This document shows positions 7,039 through 19,820 of a stretch of DNA of 24,446 bases, in pieces (the first letter of the stretch is position 1; each line of letters starts with the position of its first letter). The position numbers and the translations under genes were made by a program. A model generated the notes under the pieces. The model saw only the letters and a list, made by a program, of their open reading frames with translations. It was not told the origin of the DNA and did not search any database. The stretch covers positions 1 to 24,446 of the forward strand of contig JAIXMF010000201.1 in NCBI GenBank assembly GCA_025201365.1, written 5' to 3'. Origin of the DNA: Syncephalis plumigaleata. Lineage: Eukaryota > Zoopagomycota > Zoopagomycetes > Zoopagales > Piptocephalidaceae.

Positions 7039-8330
7039 ATGGATTTCCTTAAAAAAGGTGATATTACTTTATTATTTCCTGTTACTACTTATTAACACTA
7101 GTATTGATAATAAAACAATGTAGCCGCTCAAGCTGTAGGCGAGGAGATGAACAAGCAACAACAGCAACAGCAAGGTGGATCGAGCAGTTATCGTCGAGAT
7201 GATGACGATCGACAAAGCTACGGTGGTGGTAACAGTAGTCATCAATCATCAGGTCGCAGGAACGATGACTACGATGACAATCGCCACTCCTCTTCTAACC
7301 GCCGAGATGACTACGATGATAATCGCCACTCATCATCTGACCGCAGAGATGACTATGATGATAACCGTCATTCATCGTCCAATCGCAGAGATGACTACGA
7401 TGATAATCGCCACTCCTCTTCTAACCGCAGAGACGATTATGATGATAACCGTCATTCATCATCTAACCGCAGGGATGATTACGATGATAATCGCCACTCT
7501 TCATCTGGCCGCAGAGATGACTACGATGATAATCGCCATTCATCGTCCAATCGCCGAGATGACTACGACGATAACCGTCACTCATCGTCCAATCGCAGAG
7601 ATGACTACGATGTCGATAAAGTAGCGCAACATGGCATGGATACAGCTAATTCTGGCGATAGAAGTCTATTCTCTAGTGCCCTCAGTATGGCTCAGCAGAA
7701 GTTGGGCGGTGGTAGCAAGCCAGAACAGCATACCGAAGAAGAAACCAATATGATGCAAAAGGCCTACAAGATGTTTTATGGCGGTAGTGGTAGTGGTAAC
7801 AAGCATGATAATGATGATGATGACCGACCCGTAAGTGTACACACATATATCACCACTAGTTGTGTTCTATTATATATATTATTAGCTAACAATATATGTA
7901 TATCTATATGTATCATTAGAGTTCAAGCAGCGGTGGCATGGGTAGTAACATGCTAGGTATGGCAGCTGCCATGCAAGCCATGAAACTATTCAATCAGGGT
8001 GGCAGTCAAGGAGGCAGTCAAGGCTTGGTAGGATCAGCGATGGGCGAAGCATTAAAGTTATACGGTCGATTTGGTAAGTGACGTGATATTATTGTCTTTA
8101 TTATTATTATTATCAGACTAGTACTTATTTGAATGTAACACACGATAATAGGTAACAAGGTGGAGGGTAGTCAATCGGATGCTATGACTTCAGCTGCAAT
8201 GACAGTAATGAAGCTAATGAGTGGTGGCGGTAGTGGTGGTGGTGGCGGTAGCAATAACAATCAAAACAGCAATAGTGGTAGTGGATTAGCTGGTATGATT
8301 CCTCAGAATTTGATATCAAAGCTTTTCTAA
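7039..8330 (+). CDS. Hydrophilic tandem-repeat protein with fungal DUF7721-like segment
   Basis: Four exons are inferred: 7039-7057, 7124-7830, 7920-8073 and 8152-8330, giving 352 residues. The start is set by a 19-nt first exon (MDFLKK) that joins in phase to AAQAVGEEMNKQQ. The ATG at 7147 is internal. After a Gln/Ser-rich stretch come eight copies of a 14-residue unit, RRDDYDDNRHSSSN (residues about 51-163), highly charged and probably disordered. Then comes DVDKVAQHGMDTANSGDRSL and FSSALSMAQQKLG, which resembles an uncharacterised fungal domain (I believe DUF7721: AxxxAxxxSGDSSLFSSAL). The C-terminal half is Gly/Met/Ala-rich with short helices (MGEALKLYGRFG, AAMTVMKLMSG) ending NLISKLF. 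The function is unknown. Confidence 0.82.
7255..7593 (+). repeat. Coding 42-bp tandem repeat (8 units)
   Basis: There is one 45-bp and seven 42-bp units, each encoding RRDDYDDNRHSSS plus N, D or G, and a partial ninth unit at 7594. The units differ mostly at synonymous positions (CGC/CGT, TCA/TCC/TCG), which implies selection on the peptide. The frame stays open throughout. Confidence 0.95.
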
Positions 8331-8586
8331 ACGAACAAGTCATCGTTGTCGCTTAGTAGAAACTAGTATATCGAATCATTTGTGATATACAATTGAAAGA
8401 TAATTGCTTACTTTGTTCTGCTTCTCCATCAATCATCCGTTATTAAATGACAAATAAATCATGCTATTTACACGCGGTATGCAGACTACTAACGCTTTAT
8501 TAGTTTAGCAAGCAAGTGATGTGTATATATCGATGAATCATAAATATAATGATAGATAATAATGTATTAGTAGTAGCTATTAACGA
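8331..8586. other. Convergent 3' region between repeat protein and MET17
   Basis: This is the shared 3' region of two converging genes. It contains AT-rich polyadenylation-like words (ACAAATAAATC near 8450). Nothing else is seen. Confidence 0.4.
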
Positions 8587-10449
<1,863 letters not shown>

Positions 10450-10797
10450 CAAGACTGTTCTAGCCCATTAGCGCTGTTAGCCACTTGTTTCTACTAATAA
10501 GTAATAGATATGATAATATGTATTTAGATGTGAAAGCGATAACCATCACGGATAAGTTGTTTCTTGTTGTCCTTCATTTCTTGAATGTTTAGAAGTAATG
10601 GCACTTTGATGTAGTTGTGTTGGAACACCGTTTCCATTACAAAGACTGAGAATAATCTGAATAAAGGTCAGACATGCTGCCATATCCCGATTCCATACAT
10701 GATACTCGAATCCTTTACCTTTCATGTCATCGTTACAATTCTGATGTGTGCATCTAATAGAATAATGGATTAGTATATTGTTAGAGATTATACTCAT
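10450..10797 (-). mobile_element. Diverged TIR element with Fanzor-like remnant (E5)
   Basis: The left end, TA (10448-10449) then CAAGACTGTTCTAGCCCATT and AGCGCTGTTAGCC, aligns with the E2 left end (CAGGCTTTTTCCATCCAATT, TGCGCAGTTAGCC) with many substitutions. The following sequence (AAGCGATAACCATCACGGAT) also matches E2. The Fanzor-like fragment lies on the minus strand, as in E2. The right end cannot be identified. The element may run to about 10860, where a weak TCAATTAGAAATACTTGA resembles a decayed end. This is the oldest-looking of the three Fanzor-bearing copies. Confidence 0.65.
10546..10797 (-). pseudogene. Fanzor/TnpB-like C-terminal fragment in E5
   Basis: The 83-codon frame includes CTHQNC, then KGKGFEYHVWNRDMAACL and a diverged tail (VPTQLHQS). 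It keeps more upstream sequence than the other copies. The CxxxxC pair before the RuvC-III-like NRD motif may be a remnant of the zinc-finger region that precedes this motif in TnpB/Fanzor proteins. This supports the assignment better than the shorter copies do. No other catalytic motif is present. Confidence 0.6.
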
Positions 10798-10965
10798 CTT
10801 AAGAAGTCATGACAAATGACAGTAGGATATCTCGTCAATTAGAAATACTTGAACACCATGCTTCATTATTATCCACACTTGTGTATGATTTATTTGTGTA
10901 TTCTTGATTAAAATAACGTCATCGTATTTCTCTACCCCATATCGCCTTTCTTATTCCATTCCACT

Positions 10966-12601
10966 ATGTCTACTACTACTTCTACTACTGAAATATCGAG
11001 TAATTCCAACTCGTCTTGTAGATTACTAGTTTGTCTGAATAGTCTTCCATTTCATGACTAGCGTGTCTTCCGTAGTCTACTTGATCATATCGAATTATTG
11101 CGTTTATCAGCATGTTGTCACTCGTTAAGAAGCAGTATTCGAAATGACACAGTATTATGGCAAGAACGATACCATAGGGATTTCCTATCAGGAGCGTATT
11201 ATGTTAAAGAAATGGAATTTGTATTGTGGTGTATACGCACGGATATCAACAATCCATGTACATCGGATAAACGAGCCGATCTACTAGAGAATGTGGACTG
11301 GTACAACACATATCGTCGACGAGTGAGCACCGAGAATAATTGGCGATATGGACGACGCAATATCACGCATATCAATATAAGATCTGATGAAAATGAAGTG
11401 TTTGATAGCATAGAAGCTGCGTATAATAGCTCAGCTGTTATACTGAAAACTCACTTAGACGGGGCATCAAGATCGCGCCGCTATCGTGCTTTAGAATATT
11501 TACCGCATTCGAATCTTAGATCAAGCAACAACATTGTGAATGACAGTACACTCTCCACATCGCCAAATATTCTTTTGCTGAATAGTGGTAATGAAACTGA
11601 GTATACTTATGTCCTGGGTGATTATTACATAGCTGTATCTCCTACGGCAATCGAGAGTGGTAGCAACCTTAATGTAAAAATATTTTCTCGCAAGCATGGT
11701 GATGTTTTCAAAACATTCGATGTTTCAGTACAATATGAAGTGAAGGCAGTCGATGGGAAATGGGTATTGTTAGTGCATGAATCATACGAGGCATTCATGA
11801 GTTCGCGAATTTGTAAGAATGATAATTATACAATGATGCCATATAACTAGTACTAATAATTAATGAATTTAGCCGGTATAATGGTATTTGATATAGATAA
11901 CAGTATCATGTGTCCAGAAAGCATTGATGATACATGGGATGCGACTCGTTTCTACAAAACAACCAATGATACAGCAACAGTATACACAGCAAAACTAGTC
12001 AAAGTCGAAGATGATGTGGATCGTATAGAATGGGCATTATACCGATTCTCAAGCAATAATCCCGTTGTACAATTGCGAAATGGCTGGTTTCAACAACCTG
12101 AGAAAACAACGAATGTATCAATATATCTTGCTCATAATTCATACGATTCGCATATGATAATTGAATTATATGGTAATCCTGATTATAGTCCATACATAAT
12201 CCATAGTGTAGCATCCAGTGGTCAAAGTCATCCTCCACGTAATTGCTACATTACATCTGACCAACATATACCTACCCCATTGTTAAAGGCTGGATGCAAG
12301 TATTTAGCATTTGCTTTCAGCCCAGCAAAAGTATGGACAGACTTAACCTACGATGACGATCAAGTATTACAAATACCGCGTACAGCATACGTTAGACATA
12401 TTATTGGAAATCTATGATTTTGATGTAGTAGATCATAATGGTATAAAAAGTCGATTAATTGTAGACATAAATACAAAATATATATATATATTGGAAGCAC
12501 CAAATACTGGCTTGGAATCTGATAATTATGCAATGGCTGGTATGGCATATATCTCCAATGACAGACATACGCTAGTAATACAAGAATACGGTGAACTATA
12601 A
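10966..12601 (+). pseudogene. F-box-like protein gene interrupted by in-frame TAG
   Basis: From ATG 10966 one frame reads through an F-box-like motif: NSLPFHD, then TAG at 11059-11061, then RVFRSLLDHIELLRLSACC and LWQERYHRDF. With the stop counted as one residue, the spacing from LP to LLRLS equals the F-box consensus. F-box proteins are adaptors of SCF ubiquitin ligases. No intron large enough can remove the stop without removing the LP motif. Inferred introns are 11813-11872 (TACTAAT branch point) and 12331-12385, giving about 506 codons ending at TAA 12599-12601. The rest is a divergent region with no recognised repeat. It may be a pseudogene, a readthrough gene or carry a sequence error. 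A shorter protein could start downstream at ATG 11209 without the F-box. Confidence 0.6.
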
Positions 12602-12941
12602 CAAGCATCAATAAATCATACTATACTAGTTAATAAGTGTAGTGTTTATACATCATTAAACCATAACACATGCTAATACTTTCTATGAACTGGATGATTA
12701 ATCAAATAAATCAACTATAGTAGCAATTGAGACATCAACCTGTACAACCTGATGAATGCTTCTCAATGCATAGAGGATGTTGCTCAGTAGCACATGTACT
12801 ACGGCATCATTTCATTCTGCTTGATTGAAGCTTGCTATCTGAATTCCCTTAATGCCATTATAACAATGCATTGAATAAAACAAGCATCCATGTTATCCTT
12901 TACTAAATGTTGCTGTCAATTCATCATAGTTTGTTAAACCT
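12602..12941. other. Intergenic region with no recognised gene
   Basis: AT-rich sequence containing polyadenylation-like words (CAATAAATC near 12610, GAATAAAAC near 12873). No ORF or RNA gene is recognised. Confidence 0.4.
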
Positions 12942-13112
12942 ATTGCAATATATGATATCGCGATCATTAACATCTCCCTCAACTGCTAGTGCCATGACAA
13001 CTACTCAATGATAATAACAATGCGATGATGGTGTTAACAATTGTGCAAATCTATTTATTAATAAACAGCAAAAGTTAAAGACTAGCAGTGTTAATTGATT
13101 GGAAAAACACCA
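12942..13112. mobile_element. 5'-truncated MITE of the E3 subfamily (E4)
   Basis: It matches the core and right end of E3 over about 170 bp (ATATGATATCGCGATCATTA, then CATCTCCCTCAACTGCTAGT, then GTGTTAACAATTGTGCAAAT). It ends TTGGAAAAACACCA next to TA, where E3 has ACTG-TA. The left terminal repeat is missing. It lies 108 bp from the stop codon of the BRAP2-like gene, on the 3' side of both flanking genes. Confidence 0.8.
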
Positions 13113-13220
13113 TATGTTTCCTAGAATGATGCGCATCTATTTGTACGCTTGTGTATGTAATACTGAATTGTAAACAAGCAGAAAGGGATAGAATATACAA
13201 ATAGGTATGGCTATGTAATT

Positions 13221-15670
13221 TTATTTTTTACGCAAACGACGACGACCACCACTTTTACTGCTAGGCTGTGCGGACCCCGTTGAAGATGACGGTACAGCTT
13301 GTACTGAGCCATCCTTCAACTCATCACCTAGTTCACCTTGTTCGATCTTATCGCGTGCAGTCATGAAGAACATTAAATCACGTACTTGCTCGCGTAGGTC
13401 GGCAATCTCCTTATCTCGTTCGGTGGCTGCACGTTGTGCTGCTTCCTGATTTGCACGCATCCCTTCATTCATCTTGTAAGAATTGCAACAATCAATTAGC
13501 CTATCTGTCATACTATGTCATTGATCATTTTGTATCTACCTGTTTTTCCTCATCCCATAGTCGTTCCAAGATATGTAGTCGTTTCTCGAGTTTCTCGGCC
13601 TTCTTGTCCGATGCCATCTTTTGTTTTTGTATCGATTGTAGTTCATCTCGTAATTGATTATTCTCCTGTTGTATCATATGAATAATGCTCGCCTCGTTAC
13701 TTCTAACCTCCAATTCCACCTGAAGATCACCAATCTTGCCATAGGCCGCATTTAACTCTACTTCATAATGTTCTCGTTGCGAATCAAGCTGTGCAGTAAG
13801 TAAGTGAGCATATTCCGATGCAATGGTATCTAATTTCAGCTATTGCCCAGTATTATTCATTTATATGTAAATATCACTATCATGATCATGTATATGTAAT
13901 TCACACTTACTTGTGAGGGATAGGATGTTGATGCTGCATGAACATTACTCGCATACTGACTGGAATAGCCAGCGTGATCCACCATTTCATCTGGTAATTC
14001 TACTAGCTTTCCATCGACCTTATTCTGAATTAATCGATGTACATACCTATTAATAAATGAATAATTAGTATCTATATTGTATAATAGATCATCATCATCA
14101 TCATCATCTTACCCATCACCGGCATAATCCCATACACGCTGTGTTTCCAATTCAAGAGCGTAGCAATGTGTCGTTTGTTCATAGTGTTCTCGGGCATGTC
14201 CCTGTGCGTATCTATCGTATTCACAACACCGAGTATTACATGTTAGATTGAGATAACCAAGCTAGATTGATAGATCAAACACCACCTACCGACCACATCC
14301 AATATGTCCACATATCAAGCATATCCATAGATTGGTTTGATTGCCACATACAACACATTCACTACTTGTGGAACTGTTCAATTCCTCGACTTCACGTCCG
14401 CCATCATCCTCTTGATTCTTGTAGGATAGATTAGTGTATCGACAGACTGGACATCTAATTAAGATGATTAGTTTAATCCAATGCAATGTGTCATTATCAC
14501 ACGTTACCTTCCATCTCCCCATTGACTTAGACATCGACAATGGAATGTATGCTGACATGATACGGTAACCAATCCGGTAGTACGGGAATCCATACGTTCC
14601 AAACATACAGGACATGTTGGTAATTCGCGTAAACTCGTCTATGTTGACACAAGAGTCATTCCATTAGTTATAGTCATATACTTACACGCTTCATAACCTA
14701 CCTCGTCATTATGATCTGGATTATTGTCGTTCATATTCAAATCCCATGACAAGCATGGTGGTCTATTCAATTGGCTTTGATTCGAGGAGGCAACCAGCTG
14801 TACTGATGCCACTCTTACTGCTTGACATATTTCAGGCTATATCACATCACATCACATCACATCACATCATTAGCAAGTGATACATTATTGCCATAGTGCT
14901 ACTTTTCTTCCTAATAACGCAACTACTCAATGGTGTAATTACCTCTAATGCACTGAATGGTTTGCCATGATATTCCGCAATAAATTGCTCTACAAATGTC
15001 GACTCTCGGAATCTTAACAATGCTATGTAACGATGAGGTGATACATCTCTAATAGTAAATCGACAATTGCCATTAGTATCATATCATTCTACGGTGAAAT
15101 ACTCTATACCACTTACCGAAGTAAGCGTATATGTGATACGCCATCCATTACACTACCAAGAAATGCCAATAGATCAGCCGGTGTCATATGAGCAGGAACT
15201 GCTAGTACACTAGCCATGTAGGTGGCATCATTATCATTGCTCGATGACTTGCTCGTATCATTTTGCCGATGACGCTCCGTGCTCACTATCGTTGACTCAT
15301 CGCGATACAAGTGGATAACCCCTTGTTCTAGACGTGTACACCCTAGTGTAAATGGTACAATTGCCGCTGTATCCGTCGTGGATGGTTCACGAGCACTCGA
15401 GCTTTTAGCGCTACTCTCCGTTGCTTGCATGAAGTTAAACCAATCAACCGTGATGGGACCGTATCTTATATCGGTCTCCTTACAATATGACGCTGTATCA
15501 CTAGAGTTGGACGAGCCTTCTGGTTGCTTTGCTAACTGATCTGTATCATCAGGCCAATAATCACTAAATAGATCAATACTCGTCCTAGTCGATTGATCAA
15601 GCAGAGGAGTGGACTGTAAACGAGTCAGAGTATCACGCTGTAATTCTAATACAAAGCGATAATAACTCAT
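13221..15670 (-). CDS. ETP1: BRAP2/Etp1-family RING and zf-UBP ubiquitin ligase
   Basis: BRAP2 is a cytoplasmic E3 ligase and MAPK-signalling modulator. Yeast Etp1 acts in the ethanol/stress response. Nine exons are inferred on the minus strand: 15670-15117, 15048-14943, 14836-14702, 14638-14508, 14454-14290, 14211-14113, 14046-13911, 13839-13540 and 13472-13221, giving 625 residues with all phases matching. In order: the BRAP2 N-terminal RRM-like domain ([28 protein letters not shown]); RING ([32 protein letters not shown]); zf-UBP ([20 protein letters not shown] then [14 protein letters not shown]); and a C-terminal coiled coil (residues about 440-560) with a basic tail GGRRRLRKK. All RING and UBP cysteines and histidines I checked are present. 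Intron 2 contains a CATCA pentanucleotide run. Confidence 0.95.
14840..14868 (+). repeat. CATCA pentanucleotide microsatellite
   Basis: About five to six copies of ATCAC/CATCA lie inside intron 2 of the BRAP2-like gene, immediately beside the acceptor of exon 3. Read on the minus strand this is a GTGAT repeat before the TAG acceptor. Confidence 0.85.
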
Positions 15671-16049
15671 AAGAATAAGGAATAGTATACGCTATATAAG
15701 GAGAAGCGGTACTTCTCACGCATATATATATGTATATCTACAGCGGAAGTAGCAACTATACTTTACAAGGAAACGCAAATTCAACTTGAGAAAAGGGAGT
15801 GAAAGCCTGTAAGCACGAACACGACGTCATAGTGACCACCACTTGTGTACAATCCATTAGGATAATGTAAAAAATTAACTCCACTTCTTTTTCTCCGTCA
15901 TTATTGCCACATTATCCGCTTCTTCTTCTCGTTGATTCTTACTTGAGGGAGTACGCGCGCGCGTTTTTCTTACATCGTTTTCCCACCTTCTTATTACTGA
16001 TTCTTACCGCTGTAATTGTTATAACAGATAGCGTAAGAATCAATCCTTC
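15671..16049. promoter_or_regulatory. Bidirectional promoter region between ETP1-like and EHD3-like genes
   Basis: This 379-bp segment separates two divergent start codons. It contains a TATA-like run (CATATATATATGTATAT, about 15721-15737), a GACGTCA word (15823-15829, resembling a CREB/ATF-type half site) and a pyrimidine-rich stretch ahead of the EHD3-like start. I see no gene in it. A 62-codon frame at 15904-16092 is not protein-like. Confidence 0.5.
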
Positions 16050-18011
16050 ATGCTTCGCCCTATCTATTCTACAATGTATCGAGGAACCTTGAGTGCGAGA
16101 ACACGTTTAACAGGGCTATCACGTCAACTGACCACTACTTCCATGTCGGCACAACCTAGTCAGACAGGTGTAAGCAATCACACTACTCTACCTCTTATGC
16201 GATAGTATCAATGTCTAACTAGTTTGCATATCATGTAGCCAGAAGTGTTGCAGCACAAAGCATATGGCGGTCGTACGTTTATTCTTAATAGGCCAAAGGC
16301 ATTGAATGCCCTTAATCTATCAATGGTGCGCGCAATGACACCTCAATTGCAAGTAAGTTTAGTTAGAAATAGCAAATGAAGCAGCAGCAATAATATTAAT
16401 ACGCGATATACCATCAATAGGCATGGGATCAATCCGATCTGTGCAAGGTTGTCATGATTAAATCGGATCATCCGAAATCATTCTGTTCTGGCGGTGACGT
16501 CAAAAGTATGTAGTAATGATAAGTATGTAGTAATTGACACTGACACTAATGGTTGAATTAGCGGTTATTGATCTGGCAAAGGCTAAAGATCCCGATGCAT
16601 TGACCTTTTTCAAGGAGGAGTATCAGTTAAATCATCTGATTGCTACGCTTAAGAAGCCATACGTGGCACTTATGAATGGATATACTAGTGAGTATCTAAT
16701 GATAAGATGCAATAGCATAGACTAACGAATATCATGATTACCTTCTGCGTATTTGTTATAGTGGGAGGTGGTGTTGGTCTATCCGTACATGCTCCATTCA
16801 GAGTAGCCACCGAGAAGACAGTGTTTGCCATGCCAGAAACACTCATTGGATTCTTCCCTGATGTAGGCGGCACCTTCTTCCTACCACGTATGGACGGTGA
16901 GACCGGTACCTACTTGGCATTGACGGGACATCGTCTCTCTGGCGAGGATGTAATGTAAGTAATTATGATTACATATATATGGATATATGGATATCCAAAA
17001 AAAAGAAGGAATAGAACATTTACACGATGATCAGTTATGCTGGTATTGCTACGCATTACGTGTTGTCACATCGATTGTCGGCACTAGAGGAACGATTAAA
17101 CGAGCTGGAGAGCGAGGATCTTGAAGTGATCAATATGGCCATTGAGGAGTTCTCGGCTGAACCAACCAAGGCCACTTACTCATTGGGACCACACCGAGCA
17201 GCCATCGATCGGTTAGTATGATGATGATGATAATGATGATAGATACAATGTATGTCTATATGCGTATTAACAAACAACAACTATTAGATGCTTTAAATTT
17301 GATACTATTCACGAGATATTTACTGCATTGCAAAAGGAAGGTGGCGAATGGGCCAGTAAGACATTGGAAACATTACGTAAAATGTCACCAACTAGCTTGC
17401 AGGTATGCAAATATGAATGCTGACTATATCAATGAAACAAGGAATGACCTAATAACGATGCCATTGTAGGTTACTCTAACTCAACTACGAGCAGGTCGTA
17501 AAATGACCATTGGTGAAGCACTAAAATCGGAATATGATTTGGTACAAAAGTTCCTGGTAAGTAGTAATGTCATATGAGATTATCCATCGCCATTTGTAAC
17601 CATTCATTGTAGATGGATGCCGACTTTTACGAAGGTGTCGCCGCACGATTAGTTGATAAGCGAGATCCCGAATGGTCACCACGCACCGTGGAGGAATTGC
17701 AATTGGACTCCATTAAACGGCGTTACTTTGAGGATCAAGCCTCATCTACACTTGAATTACTGAATAAGCGAGACTACACTCAGTATCCATATTCGCGACA
17801 TACACTGCCCACCGAGCAGGATGTACGTCAATTGGTACTAGGTCATGGTTCGGGTGCAGCGGCATTCCGTATGTCGGCCCAGGATGTTGTAAGCATACTG
17901 GGACGCGAATGGTCTGGACGTATGTTTGTTCGCGAACGTGTCGAGGAGATTGTCGCTCGATGCTGTTCACAGGACAAGGGTGAAGGTATTACTTGGACCG
18001 CTGCTTCTTAA
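16050..18011 (+). CDS. EHD3: 3-hydroxyisobutyryl-CoA hydrolase, mitochondrial (Ehd3/HIBCH)
   Basis: This enzyme hydrolyses 3-hydroxyisobutyryl-CoA in mitochondrial valine catabolism. Nine exons are inferred: 16050-16169, 16239-16352, 16421-16505, 16562-16687, 16762-16954, 17035-17211, 17288-17402, 17470-17556 and 17613-18011, giving 471 residues. The first about 35 residues are Arg/Ser/Thr-rich without acidic residues ([19 protein letters not shown]), a mitochondrial presequence. The crotonase core follows: [18 protein letters not shown] (oxyanion hole, residues 99-106), NGYTMGGGVGLS, then [15 protein letters not shown] with the probable catalytic Glu174 and Asp182. The HIBCH C-terminal signature is present ([32 protein letters not shown]). 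A C-terminal extension of about 80 residues beyond animal HIBCH is seen ([20 protein letters not shown] onward). An AATAAA occurs at 18038-18043. Confidence 0.95.
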
Positions 18012-18157
18012 ACAGTATAATCACGAATAATCAAGTTAATAAAGACGCCATTGATGACTGATACTCGCTTATTATGAGTTTATACTATAACTAGTAGTAG
18101 CAGTAGTAGCAGTAGTAGTAAATGTATTTATTGATGTGTTATTATCAGGAGACAGAA
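18012..18157. other. Short convergent 3' region with trinucleotide repeat
   Basis: This stretch between two convergent genes contains the EHD3 polyadenylation signal and a TAG/CAG trinucleotide run (about 18093-18120) in the 3' flank of the acyltransferase gene. Confidence 0.6.
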
Positions 18158-19820
18158 TTAGAATAGCATCAATAGGGCATTCCATAGACCCCAGCATACT
18201 GCGCCGTAAAGAGCGACAAGTGCAACGAATGGCATTGATTCCACGAGGTAGGAACGAGGATGCGATGGACAAATGACGGTTTCCGCTTGTCGTTCCTCGG
18301 GTGTAGCACCGAGTGCCATACTGCCTGTGGCGTAGAAACGCTTGAGCATGGCGTCCTTCTCGAGCCAACGATCCATCAACCATTGACCGAACACTTCTTG
18401 TCCGGCATCAATTGGTACCTCCGTTGGAATGTGCCAACGACGAACACGCAAGTGTACTCCCTTGGGATAGCCACGATACCAGTATTGCCTTGCTATGCTG
18501 TACACCTCACTCGGTGTTTCATGCGAGTAGAGACCCTCGTAAGCAATGGTTACATCGTAGAGATAGTCGACATTACTGTCGCGTAGATTGTCCAATACCG
18601 TGTAGAGACCGGTAACATGAGGAAGTAGAGTGCGTTCAGGTAGTCGAGTCTAATCAATTGTATTATAGCAATGATACAAGATAATAATTAATATCGATCG
18701 CGGATGTGTGACGTGCACATCACACTAGACTTACAATATTGTTTTTCATAGCAAATTGTTGCATCTTCTCGCGCCATTTATCGGTAAGGAGTGCACCCTC
18801 TGGAAACACGAAGAAGGCAAGCTCCTCCTCTCGTTCCCAACCGGTGGCCAGTTTGCGTACTCGCGTCATTAATCGACTACCGTCGTGTTTCCAGTTGCGA
18901 TGCATAAAGACAAAGTCAAAGAATTCCAACATCTAACGGTTTTGCTAGGATAGTTAGCGTCAATCAATGTACGTCCCATTACATCAACTTACCCTAATCC
19001 ATTACAACATAATGGCAAAGAGGTGTATACATGTATGTATGTCCGAAAGAAATTATTAATGTCAAGTAAGAAATGCTGGATATCTACTGTCTGCTCACCA
19101 TCCAAATAGTGGTACGTGTTTTAAGTTATCCAATAATAGTCCCATCATACCACCGACACGTTTTCCATAGTATGACAATAACCTAAGTAGATTACTAAGG
19201 TTAACAAATAGTAATGATAGTGCAGATGAATTCAATTTACCATAAAAACATAAAATCATTGCTAAGCTATAGAGATGAAATAGGAGGGGAGTCAACTGAT
19301 ATGATTAATAGAATGAACACTAGTCACATACCTGATGATTGGCAACAATAACGTAGCGTTTCGGCAGTTTGATGTCACCATATTGAATGACAGAACCATT
19401 AGACGAGACTAGCGTGTCGAGTTCCATACCCTCCGCTGTGATGTGCATGGGTGTATTTGTAAGTACTCGATTGAGGAATAGAAAGTACAAGCTCATCATC
19501 TTCTTGCCGGTACTTCTCAACTTGTGTACTGCATTGGCAGGAATGAGTCTCGCCAATGGTGTACGTGTCAGCAACCAGCTAATGGGAATTAACAAACATA
19601 CGATGGTTATTGATAAAGTGAACGTCACGATAAATACGCTTGTCGTCCAGTAGCGCTGTAATCCTTTGGTTTGTGGTGCGCGTCTTGGATGGACAGTATC
19701 ATGATCGTAGGATGATGTCGATGCATCCAGATTCATAAAACTATTCTTGGGCGGTTGCTTATTCGCGTATAGTTTATGATCTACTTGTAGATGCAACATC
19801 GAATTAGTCTCCACTGTCAT
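18158..19820 (-). CDS. Lysophospholipid acyltransferase, AGPAT/LCLAT family
   Basis: Membrane enzymes of this family transfer acyl chains to lysophosphatidic acid or other lysophospholipids in the ER. Six exons are inferred on the minus strand: 19820-19332, 19266-19241 (26 nt), 19182-19099, 18993 (1 nt), 18932-18735 and 18649-18158, giving 429 residues. An N-terminal membrane segment (FIVTFTLSITIVCLLIPISW) precedes the HX4D catalytic motif NHQLSND, which is split between exons 1 and 2. Then come LLLDNLKHVPLFGW, FVFMHRNW and the FPEG block (FFVFPEGALL). The Acyltransf_C-type region (LRDSNVDYLYDVTIAYEG, VHLRVRRW) and a C-terminal hydrophobic segment follow. Joining exons 3 and 5 directly would create TGA. 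A single G flanked by AG and GTAAGT restores frame and family spacing. Substrate specificity cannot be told. Yeast Cst26 is a likely relative. Confidence 0.88.

Noticed and set aside
7255-7593. CRISPR-like direct repeats
   Set aside because: The 42-bp units are contiguous, without spacers, lie in a eukaryotic coding exon and keep a peptide repeat.
7175-7624. 149-codon Met/Thr/Ile-rich ORF overlapping the tandem repeats
   Set aside because: It is a frame shadow of the 42-bp repeat. The 14-residue hydrophilic frame continues correctly through the splice sites and the other does not.
11059-11061. Genetic-code reassignment of TAG
   Set aside because: MED20 terminates at TAG, and the conserved genes in the window show no internal TAG after splicing.
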